64,000 nucleotides of DNA from Scilla litardierei (lineage: Eukaryota > Streptophyta > Magnoliopsida > Asparagales > Asparagaceae), in assembly GCA_030789695.1 (NCBI GenBank), contig CM061132.1, positions 157,524,817-157,588,816 of the forward strand, read 5' to 3'. The notes under the pieces were generated by a model. That model was given only the letters and a program-made list of their open reading frames with translations. It did no database searches and was not told the origin of the DNA. This document shows, piece by piece, positions 42,801 through 54,800 of the stretch. Numbering within the stretch: the first letter of the stretch is position 1; every line of letters begins with the position of its first letter. A program made the position numbers and the translations under genes.

Positions 42801-45800
42801 GTGGTTTATAATAAATAAGTTTCTCCGTTGGTGAATAATTGTATGTAGCCTCCTTGCAACTTCTCACCATTAATATTTTGTCCATACTTCACCTCTTATT
42901 ATTCAACATTTACGGTGGTATTCTGTTCAGAGAACTTTTTATTGGATTAATCTATGGGAAGTCAAAAACGGCTACAATAACGGGATAGAGTGGATTGTCA
43001 ACAGGAGGAGAGGCAATATAGCTTATTAAATTGCATCTATGCTAAAAAGCACAATGGACATTGCTAATTGCTTTGCTATCATCATATCATCATATCTAAG
43101 ATACGATGCTTATCATCTTTTTATCTTTCTCTCGACACTAGATTATATCATCTCTTTTATGTCAACTCGACTTATCAGTGTCCACGTATATCTTGTGGCC
43201 AAATTTCTGTATCCAATTTAGATGTAGTTTATTATACTACCAGTCGTGATCCGTGAATCGATCGGAGAATAGAAATGGGGGCAATCATAACTCTAATCCT
43301 CTTGACACGGATGCTAATGATGCAGAAACATGACTATGCTAGAGTGGAACTATACATCTCTTGTTTTGTTCGATCATTGATTTCAGGTTATTTCAGTAGA
43401 AGTTTTATAATTCATGCTCTCGTTTTTGCTCCTCTTGAAAATGTCCAAAACTTACCTTGATTTTCTGGAGTTTTGGGTTTTGGTACTTTTCCTAGTTGCG
43501 GAAAACACATGACTTTGTTGGAGTGGAGCTATCTATCTTTTGTTTCGTTTCATTTATTGATATCAGATAATTTGAGTAAAAGATTTACTCTTCTTGCTTT
43601 CTTTCTCACATCTCTCAAAAAGAGTTTAAAACCTGCCTTGATTTTCTAGTGTTATGGGTTTTGGGTTTTTTCCCAGTTGCTTAGGGTTCACATGGAGGGG
43701 GAGTTTTTCCCTGTTTTAGAGTTTTGAGGATTTTCTTTAAGGTTCGATATTGTTGACTTGTTGTTCAAGTGTTCAACTATAGAACGAAGAATTCCCCTCT
43801 ATTTATGGCGCTGAATACTCCTCTTTCCTACCGGGTTAGCACACCTAACCCTAGTGAGACTACACGTAAAGATCCATGATATGGACACTATCCAGTCAAA
43901 TCATTCCAAAATTTGAATTGCCAAATTTTGACAAATTGATTCCTTTGACTATTGTGGACCATGTCTTCCTTACCTGGTATCTGTTTTGCTACAACTCTGG
44001 GCTCAAAATGATCTTTTAATTGGGGATGGTCTTGCCGTTAGATTCTGTGTACGGGTTCAAATAACTCTTGAAACTTGCCTTTTTTGGCTGAAATTTACTG
44101 GAATTCAGACTAGGTTTTCCTCTATGCTTTGGCATCTATTTCCATCAGGCTGTGGCCATTAGAGATTGTTGCTGAAAGAAATAGTAGCTGGATTAGGGAA
44201 GAGAGTGGAGTAAAATACATTTACGTTCTTGTTGCCCTGAAAATCTTGTCCGCATCCTTGAAGATATCCACATTTGACACAGCATGCAACAAAAAACACG
44301 TGACATGGACAAAGAGAGTACAAAATTATAAATCTTCATAGTTTTCTCATACCTGTTAAATGTTAGGAAAGCATGATCGGAAGCATACAATCATACCGCT
44401 TATGAAGACCTGGCAATCAGACATGTCGAATAAACACCCATGACCTTTACCATTGCCACACACTCGCATGCATTAATCCTTTGGTTGGGTCAATCCACTA
44501 GTTACTTAATATATAAGTACCTCCATGTAAGAAAATGACCACTAAATTTGCATTTTTTATTTGTCTTCCATTGAGAGGCCATGCATCAACTACCACTTGG
44601 TTTTAGGGAACTTCATGGTGTTAGTAAAATTTTCGCATCATGCCTTGTTGAAGTGTTTTAAATATCGGATATTGGTCGCATATCGGCCTATGAAATTTGA
44701 TATCGGATTGCGGATATCGGGGATATATCGGGGATATTGACTAAATATCGGAGTGTTATATCAGAAACTTAAAAATGATGACATATGCAAGCATATATGT
44801 ATCTAAGAAGATATAAAGTATACTAACTCAAATAAAGATATGTTTTGGTTATACTTCTCTCGTTAAACATGAATACATGTGATATTGACAAAATATCGAA
44901 GTTCAATCAACTGAAAACCCAAAAATGAAAGGAAAAATTTCAAAGGAACCGAAAAAACGAAAAAAAACGAAAAACCTTAATCGTAAAACTCTCCCTTGCA
45001 ACGATTGAACACCGGACGGCGAACCGCGATAGAGGCTGAGCGAAGCGGCGTGAGGAGCTAAGCGGTGATTAGGGCAAACTCGCGATTTTCTCCCAAAACC
45101 CCCGCTGGTATCATGTTTTAACTGATGGATTTGGATCGGGTCGGATCCACTTTTCAATAGACCGACCCGCTAACCGAACTTTAAAAAATAATGAATAGTG
45201 GCCGATATTTCATGGAAATATCGGCTGCAATATTGGCACAAACTCGATATATCGACGATATTTTTCCCAATATCGGAAACTGCAATAAAACAACATATGT
45301 CGTATCGGCCCAATAATAATTCCGATATTGCGGCCGATATATCGGATATTGGACCGATAATTAGAACACTGCCTTGTTGAGACTTCAACTAAATTTGATA
45401 GGACAATATTCTCAAACGTATTTCTTCTTAGTTATATATTGGCAATTCCCTTTGGGTGGGTCATTCCCTTTTATCTCAATATTTGACCATCTTCTTGCAA
45501 GAACTACATATTCAAATTTGTACAGTTGTTATTTTCTATTGAAAGACATGCATTCCATGTTGCTTATGTATCTGTGTGGAACTGTATGTTGCCAGTAGAG
45601 ATGTTGTATCTTGCTGATGAGATTGTATACAATGGCAAATTTATAATTTCGGGAGCTAAGTGACATTTTTGTAATTTTAGGGTCCATGTGTTTTTCTATA
45701 ATTTTGAAAAAATCTGATTATTATATTAATGTGTGTTTAGAGAGATTATGGTTTATTTTGAATTTTGTGAGAGAACTCAATATGAGGTTGATTAGATCTC

Positions 45801-48800
45801 TCGTTTGTGAAGAGTGCGTCCATCCTCTCAAATTGGTGGCTTGGGAGAGCGGTCCTCCCCTCGAAAGAGGCCAATTATCCTTGATTTCCTTTATATTTCA
45901 ATAAAAATCAGATTTTTATTCTCCAAACCCTAGAAATTTTTATTAAATTGGTATCAGAGCGGTCTGATCTTGATGGCAGCGAGGAAAGTTGATATCTTGA
46001 AAGAGGCCTTGGGGAGCGAAGTAGAATCCTGAGAGGAGCAACACCAATCAATGAAGGAAAAGATCGCTTTCATAAAGGAAAAGTCGTCGCTCGGGTGCAA
46101 TCGTCAATGGAATCCTTATTAAATGCGGTGTTGGAAACCCTAATGAAGAAAAAGGAATCTGACGAAACTAGATCTGAAGGAAGATGATACGATCCTGGGG
46201 ATCGATCAATTAATTTCAGATTTAAAAGAGGAAAAAATATAAAAAGAGGAATTTTTATAGAAATTTCAGCGAAGAACAATAGATAAATTGGGCCTCTTTC
46301 GAGACGAAGTCCTATCTCCTAGCTTTGGATGAACGGATCAAAGCCTAAGAACCTTCACAATTGATACCTAGTTCTTCACAAATAAGCATGAGGAAATAAA
46401 ATGACGGCTAGCCCTAATAAATAGAAAAAGAGGGGATTTACTAATCTAGTCTGAAAAGACTAGAACACCCCTAGATAGCTAAATCACCAAGGCCTAAGCA
46501 TCAAGTGGGACCCGAGTGCGGCGTGCGGTAAGCGGGGGCGGCGGCTAGAGGGCGTCCGCATCAATACCTCCCCCTAAAAGAGCCACCTTGTCCTCAAGGT
46601 GGAGATCTGGCTTTGAAGGCCTCCGAGGGAAAACAGAGGCTAGGGTCACCTGTCAGAACCACCGTGCGACCCCCCTCCTGGAATTCCATCCTAAGCTGCT
46701 TCCAATTCACTTCACCTCGCCCAACCCCCTCAGCCACTGCACGCCCAAAATTACATCGATATTGTCCAACTCTAGGGGCAAGAAGTCCTCAATGATCTGC
46801 ATCCCTTGTAAGGTCAGACAGCCCCTTGCACATCCCACTGCTCTCATCTCTCCTCCCTGTCCCTGAGAGGACCGTAAACGTCTCCAAGGTGCTCACCTGC
46901 AACCTATGCGATCCACCAAATGTCGAGAGATGAAGTTGTGGGTGGCCCCACTGTCTATGAGTACCGTCACCGGTGTGTCGTCCAATCGTCCTGATAACTT
47001 CATGGTATGGTTCGTGGTTACCCCTACCAAGGAGTTTAGGGACACCTCCGCTACATCCAGATGTGCATGCTCAACCTCGCTCTCTTCCGTCATCACTGGC
47101 TCCCCCTCATCTGCATACTCCCCCTCGTCCGGTACTATCACAGTCTGCATCAGCCTGCTCGCACATCGATGACCGGGACTGAACTTCTCATCGCATCTGA
47201 AACAGAGGCCTGCAGCACGCCTCGCCCTCATATCAGCCTCAGTCATCCGTTTATTTGTGAAGAACATCGATCACTGGACATCGATCACTGGTCGGGTTTA
47301 CTCTCTCTTCATTTCTGCGTCCCCTGGTGCTACTGTAACCCCCGGAGGTGGGGCCGGTGCTGTCTGACTACGCTGGCCCTGGGCTCCCCAAGTCCCCCGA
47401 ATGTGTCTCTCCTCTGCATGCTTCTCCTCCGCCTTGTGGGTCAGGCGAAGGACATCCTCCAGTGTCCCCGGACTCTGCATCCTCAGCTCCGCTCGTATAG
47501 AGGGCTTCAACCCCCTCATGAAATTCCCAATCATCACCTCGTCGGTCACCCCCTTCACCCTACTATTTAGCATCTCGAACCTCTCCACATAATCTCTCAC
47601 TGTCTCCTCCTGTCTCAAAGCAGATACCTGCTCATAGAAGTCTCCACCTAGGGTCTCCTGGAATCGGTCTAGTATCAGTGCTGACAGCTCCTCCCAAGTG
47701 CGAAAGGGGTTCGCGCCACCTTCCACCCGTACCAAGCTAGCGCCTTGCCCTCGAAATAGATTCTGATGACCCTCAGAACCTCCTCCTCCGTCAACCTCAT
47801 CACCTGGAAGTAGCGCTCCGCCCGATAGATCCACCCATCCGGATCCGTGCCGTCAGAAATCGGTATCTTCAGCTTTATAAGGCGGCGATCTGCATTGATG
47901 TCCCCCTGTGATCCACCGTCTCTACCGCCATCAGCCCCACGGCCGAATCCTCTGCCGACTGCCTCAACCGGACCCCCGTCAACCCTTGTATAACTCCTCC
48001 GGCCACGCGGGCTTCTTCCATGCCTCGGGTTGATAGTGGTGCCCTGGAAACTCCGGTGGTCGTGGGCCTCAGCCTCGTCGGAATGGTCTCTGCTCTCCAA
48101 AACTGGCCCGCTGGGGCCCCAATAGCCGCCCCCGAAGCCCATCCGCCTCATACTGTCCCCGAGATTCCCCCATGATGGGGTAGAACCAAGCCACACCGCC
48201 AAAAGGTAGAGACGAAGTCGCCGGGCCCCCAGGAGGGGCGGCCCAGCCCGCCGGGCCCTCGGAAGGCCCGGCCCCGCTCGCCGGGCCCCCAAATGGGCTC
48301 ATCGGTCCTCCTGCACCCCCGGATGGGGGTGCTGCACCTCCTGCAGCCCTGGCGGGGGTGCCGCCTGCATCCAGAGCCCGCCGGGGTCGGCCGAAGGCTC
48401 TGGTGGCCCTGGCGGGGTCGCCCAGGCCTGGGAGAGCTCGTCGAGGGCGCTGAGACCCCCAGTTGGCCGGGCGGCCTCGCCCAGGCCTGGGAAGGCCTGG
48501 GTTGGGCCGCCTGCCCTTGGGCAGGCTATCGGGCCTGCCGTGGCCTGAACAGACCCGCAGGGGTCTGTTTTTTGTGAAACAGGCCCGCGCGGGTCTAGGG
48601 TTAGCCGCGCCATCCTCCTCGCCTCTTCCGCGTCGTCGCCTTGATGTGGAAATTTCGTCTGCGTCGGCCCTAGGGAGGCCGATTCTAGGGTAGAATCTCC
48701 CCCCTCTTGGATCCCCTTGCCTCGATCTCCTCTCGCCACCGCGAGGGCTTGTATCATCTCTTTCAATTCTCGGAGATCTCGTCCTTATTGCGCGGCGTCC

Positions 48801-51800
48801 GTCCTCATCCCCCGAAGTTCGATCTGGATGTCTTCTTGCAAATGGGCGTGATCCTTAAGTGAATCCCCCACCGTTTTCTTCAATCCTTCGAACCGTTCTT
48901 CGATCTCCCGATTGAGATCCTCACGTAGCCCTTGAATCTTCTCATCAATCAAATCTGCCTTCGATCGAGTGCTTGCCGCCATTTGGATTTAGTGCTCTGA
49001 TACCAATTTGATACGATCCGGGGGATCGATCAATTAATTTCAGATTTAAAAGAGGAAAAAATATATATATAGGAATTTTTATAGAAATTTCAGCGAAGAA
49101 CAATAGATAAATTGGGCCTCTTTCGAGACGAAGTCATATCTCCTAGCTTTGGATGAACGGATCAAAGCCTAAGAACCTTCGCAATTGATACCCAGTTGTT
49201 CTTCACAAATAAGCATGAGGAAATAAACTGACGGCTAACCCTAATAAATAGAAAAGGAGGGGATTTACTAATCTAGTCTGAAAAGACTAGAATACCCCTA
49301 GATAGCTAAATCACCAAGGCCTAAGCATCAAGTGGGACCCGGGTGCGGCGTGCGGCAAGCGGGACGACGGCTAGAGGGCGTCCGCATAAGAAGATGTCGA
49401 CAAAAATTCAGATCTGGAGCAAAAGATTAGCGAAGGAAAAGGAGAAAATTGATGACTTTGCCGTAGATCAAACCTTCGTACAATGTAGATCGGAGGCGAA
49501 AGGTGAAATTTTTGATCGACAACGATGGAAAGATTTATCCAAAAAGAGTTGTTGCATCAGTTCTGATCAACAATGGCTATTACGTTGCAGATCTAGGGTG
49601 AACGACACCACCTTTGAGCAAGGGAAGGTGGAAAGTTGAAGACTTTAAGTAGGAACTCCAATCAGATCTGGATCGAGAGTTACATGACGGAAGGGTTGAC
49701 CGCTATGGGCGCCACGGCTCCTGGGCGGGCCACCCAGGCCTGGCTGGCCACCCAGAGGCCCAAGAGCTCCTAAGCGGCCTGGCAAGGCCTTCCCGAGCAA
49801 TGGCAGGGCCGCCAAGGTCCTTGCGGCCCTCGCGAGGCCCTGGTGAGGGCCTCCAGGGGCCTAGCGGCCCTTGGGGGTGGCCGTCAGGGTCTGGCGTAGA
49901 ATGGGAGGACTTCTCGGGGCGATCGACCCTTGGTTTGCTAGAGAGACATTGACAACGCATTTCAGAGTTTGAAGATTATCAAGAAGATGATCCAGACTAT
50001 GAGGAGGGCGGAGGAGACATTGATTGGGACGATGTCGACTGGGAAAGCGATGGCGAGGTTGGAGTAGCCCTAGCGGGGGGATTTGGGCGACCCATAGAGA
50101 CATGATAGTACACCTACCAGTCATACCATAACGGGCAGTCCAGAGAGAGCGGGACAGGGGAATTCCAGTGTTGATAGCATGGTGAGTAAAATGAAGATGT
50201 CGTTATTTAAGGGGAATGATCCTTATGTATGGATTTACCGAGCAGAGAGATTTTTTGCAGCGACCCGCTTGATAGAGGAAGAGAAGTTATAGACAGTTGG
50301 TATATGCTCTGAAGGAATGGTGTTATTCTTGTACCAGTGGAGGGAGCAGATGCATCCAGTGCGTTTGTAGGAGAAGCTTAAGGACTGCTTGGTAGACCGT
50401 TTCCTTGACACTTAGGGAGGAACCCTACACGAGCTCGTTCCTTGCTCCCAGGTAGGAGGGTAGCGTAAGGGAATTCAAGGAGAAATTTGAGTTACTCTTA
50501 GGCAGAGTGAGTGTAATACCCGAGGAGATATTGGAGGGAAGCTTCATGAAGGGGCTCAGGGCAGACATCCAAGCCGAGCTCTGCATACAGAGGCCGAGAG
50601 GGCCGATGGACATGATGGAGTTGACCCAGATGATCGAGGATTGACTCTTAGCAGATCGATGGACCAGTGGGGCCTAGAGCGGATCCATTTTTTGCAGCCA
50701 GCTACCGGGAGGTGGGCCGAAGGCACCGTCCAGAGAACAGTTCCGGAGGGAGGATAGCAACGAGATACTACAAGAGAGACAACTTAAGAAGTTGACGGAG
50801 GTTAAAGTGCGGGACAAACGGGCTAATGGATTGTGCTTCCGTTATGATAAAAAATTCACCACAATGCATTGGTGTCGAGATCGCACTCCAGTTCTTTGAT
50901 GGTAGGTGACGGGGATGATGAAATTGAGGAGGATGAGTCGGGAGGAGACGAGAACTCTCACTTGGAGTAGCATAACCATGAATGCTGAGGACAATGTGGT
51001 TCTTTAAAGGCAGGCGGAGTAATGATGAGATTTCATACAGTGGCAAATTTGTAATTTTGGGCGCTTAATGGCATTTTGTAATCTTGGGATGCAGGCGTGT
51101 TTCTGTAATTTTGGAGAAATCTGATTATTATATTAGTGATGGCTTAGAGAGATCGGGTTTATACTGAATTTTGTGAGAGAACTCTATAGGAGTTTGATTA
51201 GATCCCTAGTTTGTAGAGAGTGTGGCAATCCTCTCGAATTGGTGGACTGGGAGAGTGGTCATCCTCTCGAAAAAGGCCAATTATCATTGTTTTTCTTTCT
51301 ATTTCAATAAAAATCAGATTTTTATTCCCCAAACCCAAGAAATTCCTATCACCTGCCTTACTGAGTTTTATATCTAGGTTAGTATTATAATTGTCTTGGG
51401 TATTTTATCTTCTTGGCTGCTAGTATTGTCAGTTTCATTTGGTTGGGCCATCCACTTGTATCTCAATTTATCGTTATCTTGTTGTAAGAAAACATCACCT
51501 GATTTGCATGTCAGCTATTTTCTCCTGAGCGACCATGCATTCTGTGGTGCATGTGTGTATGCATGGAACTTCATGTTGTCGGTAGAGCCTTCATATCCTA
51601 CATGATTAAGCTATTAATCTGATTTGATGATCTGCTTGGCTGTATGTTGCCAGTTCCATACACATGAAGTGTTATTGCTTATAATTAACCATTAACAGTA
51701 AAAGAAAAATACAAACACGAGGCATTAATGGTGATAGAATTTCTTTTATTTTCTTTTCATTTTTTCCCTCAAAATGTGATCTAAAGTGAAAGGTTGGAAC

Positions 51801-54800
51801 ATACTTGAGAGCAGAAGATAAGAAGGAGAAAAGTGAGTTCTAAATGAGAACACGCCAATGAAAAAATGACTTGTTTCCGCCTTTTATACATCAGTGCATC
51901 GATTAGCTGTCATTTTTGTGCTCCACCACTGATGTTAACACGTTTGCCATCTTGCTTCATTATAAAATTTACTACCACTGAGACATATGGAGGAAGTTGG
52001 GAGAGGGGGTTGTTTGAGTTTAGGCTGAGAGGTGAAGTTGAGAAAGATGCGGAGTATGAGCATATGGTTACTTGCATTAAATCCTAACTTTGCCTGCCCA
52101 ATGTGGATGCTATAATGAGGGAAATTGCAGGGTTGATGGTTAGGAGCTTAGGGTTTACACACTTAAAATCCCATATTGGCTGGCTCAAGCTTATTTCTTG
52201 AGCGACATGTTGCGTAAGTTCTATTTAATACAGATGCCTGAGCTATAACTATGTATGTTTGCTTCTGGTTTTCTACTGGGATCTTTTTCTCTCTCTCTCT
52301 TCTTTCTTTTGGTTGTGTTTGTTTTGCAGTGGGTGGGTGGTGGCTTTGTTTGGTGGGGAGTGGGTTGTGGGGTTGATGTTTTGGCCCCGGGGCTCCGTTT
52401 TTTTTTTTGGGAGGGGGGAGGAGGAGGTGGTGGTGGGTGGTGGTGGGGTTTGAATGGCACATTATGTATGGCTTCACTTTCTTTGCAGTCCAGGCATTTG
52501 TAGCAAGAGAATCACTATATTCCCGTGTTTTCTATATTTTCCTTCTAAATTAATGAAAATTTTAAGATGTACCTCTCCTGCACAATATTTCTGCAAAATA
52601 TCTATATCTTCCAGTCCAAGCATGTACATTACTGCATTCCATCATTATATTTTTTATTCTTACACATACAAAGAAATTAATTGGAAGTGATAAGAAGGGA
52701 TATACCATCTTGATTTGAACCGAAGAGAAATCTGATGTGGACACACCCCTAGCCGCCGCACCGCACGCCGCACCCGGGTCCCACTTGGATGACTTATTGC
52801 CGGCGCAAGAGACGTGAAGACGTGGTTTGGTGATCCAGTTATCTAGGGGTATTCTAGTCTTTTCAGACTAGATTAGTAATTCCCCTTTTCTATTTAATCT
52901 AGGGCTAGTCGTCTTGTATTTGGCATGCTTATCTGTGAAGAACAACTAGGTATCAATTGTGAAGGTGCTTAGGCGTTGGTCCGTTCATCCAAAGCTAGGA
53001 GATAGTGTTTTGTCTCGAAAGAGGCCTAATGTATCTTTTGTTCTTCGCTGATTTAATCTATTAAAATTCCTCTTTTTCATATTTTTCCACTTTTAAACGC
53101 TGATTTGAGTATACGATCATCCTGATCGTATCAAATGGGTATCAGAGCGGTGAGATTCAATGGCGACGAGTACGAGATCGAAGACGTATATCATGGATAA
53201 GAAGATTCAAGGGCTTTGAGAAGAATTCAATCGGGAGATCAAGTGGTTGAAGAAAACCTTAGGGGATTCAATCAAAGATAACGCCCATTCACAAGAAGAC
53301 ATCTAAATAGAACTCCGGGCCATGAGGAGGAATGTCGCGCAGACGGGACGTGATCTCCAAGTGTTGAAAGAAGCCACTTCAGATCTGAAATTTTTGAGAG
53401 AGGCCACAACGTCAATTCCGGCGATGATGGAGATGTTACAAACCCTAACGGCCGGAAAAGGAGATCGGGGCAAGAGGATCCAAATGGAAGAGAATCATCA
53501 CGATTACATGCTTGAATCAGCAAATCAAGGACAATCTGAGGCGGCGACGGCTGCGACAGACCCTCTAGGGTGTGTCGCAGCCGCAACAAGCCCTACCAGG
53601 CCTGTCCGACCAACGACAGGCCTAGTCGAGCCCTTCTGCAAGGTGACAAGCCCAACCGGGCCTGCAGAAGCTTCGGCAGGCCCATTTGGGCCTGCGCCAG
53701 CCCCGGCAGGTCCTCCTGGGCATGCGCCAGCCTCGGCAGGCCCCTGGGGCATGCGACAGCTTCGACGGCCCCCGGGGGCCCGCGACAGCAGCGGCACCCC
53801 CTTACGGGGGGTGCTGGGGGACCGGCGGGCCCTGTCGGGGGTGCGGTGACATGGATGAACCCCCCAGGGCGTTGCGAACATGACAGAGGGCTCTGGGGGA
53901 TTTGCAGGGTTTGCTCCCTTTCCAAGAGGGGCGTCGGGGCACGACAGAGAAGGGTGGGCCCGGGGCGTCACCATCGGGGCCCCTACGGGCCAATTCTTGA
54001 GACCTGAGACTTTTCCACAGGGGCCGAGGCCAGCGGTTGACCTCAGACAGGCCTTTGAGGGCTTCCTGGGACGTGGACAAGGTTCGGGGGCTATTTGGGA
54101 GGCCGGACAGTGCCTATCCAGCAGTACGGAGGGGTCGGAGGGCCCACTTTTGCACGACCGCCGGAGTTTACAGGTTACTACTACCAGACTGAGGCTTGGG
54201 AGAGGCCTGGTTGGCTTGAGGAGCTGTACGGGGAGGATGGTGGAGGACCGGTAGAAGCGCGTGGTGGAGGTTTGGTCTGGGGAGGTGTTCGTGGCAGAAA
54301 TGGTGGGCAATAGGGTGACATCAACGCGGATCGACGACTGATGAAGCTACAGATGTCAATCTTTGATGGCACGGATTCTGATGGATGGATCTACCGGGTG
54401 GAGCGCTACTTCCAGGTGATGAGGTTGACAGAGGATGAGGTCTTGAGAGCCATCGGGATTTATTTCGAGGGCAAGGCCCTGGCATGGTACCGATGGAAGG
54501 TGACGCGGACCCCTTTTCTCACCTGGGAGGAGCTGTCAGCCCAGATCGTTGATCGATTTCAGGAGACCACGAGGGGAGACTTCTATGAGCAGCTGTCAGC
54601 TCTGAGGCAGGAGGGGACGGTGAGAGACTTCGTGGAGAAGTTTGAGATGCTGAATAACAGGGTAAAGGGTGTGACAGATGAGGTCATGATTGGGAACTTT
54701 ATGAGGGGGTTGAAGCCCTCTATTCTAGCGGAGTTGCGGATGCAGAGTCAGGGGACATTGGAGGATGTCCTTCGCCTAGCCCACAAGGCGGAGGAGAAGC

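Larger units (their letters stand above)
46185..49389 (-). mobile_element. Element E: gag-protease Ty3/gypsy element nested in D
   Basis: 3,205 bp with target duplication GAAGA (46180-46184 and 49390-49394). LTRs are 46185-46563 (3') and 49009-49389 (5'), nearly identical. A perfect Met-tRNA primer-binding site is at 48994-49005 (minus). The internal part has gag and most of protease, then jumps from the sequence for AFKA to the last codons of pol (HLEDKVAL frame) near 46596-46612. Reverse transcriptase, RNase H and integrase are missing. It has the same layout and the same deletion joint as element F. Confidence 0.93.
45973..50970 (+). pseudogene. Gag of element D (broken, split by E)
   Basis: The ATG at 45973 opens [19 protein letters not shown] and then a stop. 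After E, sequence resumes at 49395, with a G-rich part at 49690-49880. The gag core is at 50190-50640 ([27 protein letters not shown]), with stops. The zinc knuckle is damaged ([13 protein letters not shown]). The frame ends GGDENSHLE and TAG near 50970, followed by the pol-end remnant EDNVVL. Confidence 0.75.
45615..51351 (+). mobile_element. Element D: gag-only Ty3/gypsy element interrupted by element E
   Basis: LTRs are 45615-45945 and 51025-51351. The primer-binding site TGGTATCAGAGC is at 45949-45960, a perfect match to the Met-tRNA complement. The flanking 5-mers CTTGC and CCTGC are probably one target duplication with a later change. After removing E (46185-49389) the element is about 2.5 kb, almost the size of element A, with gag joined directly to the pol 3' remnant and no protease, reverse transcriptase or integrase. 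LTR structure resembles A (repeated GCATTTTTGTAATTT-like motif, ATTATCCTTG, AATAAA). Confidence 0.87.

Noticed and set aside
52255..52503. Trp/Gly-rich open frames on both strands
   Set aside because: Low-complexity T/G-rich intron sequence with no domain and no splice logic.
53525..54310. 261-codon minus-strand open frame
   Set aside because: Antisense to the Gly/Pro-rich gag of element F; its Pro/Ser-rich sequence is a mirror of the repeat.
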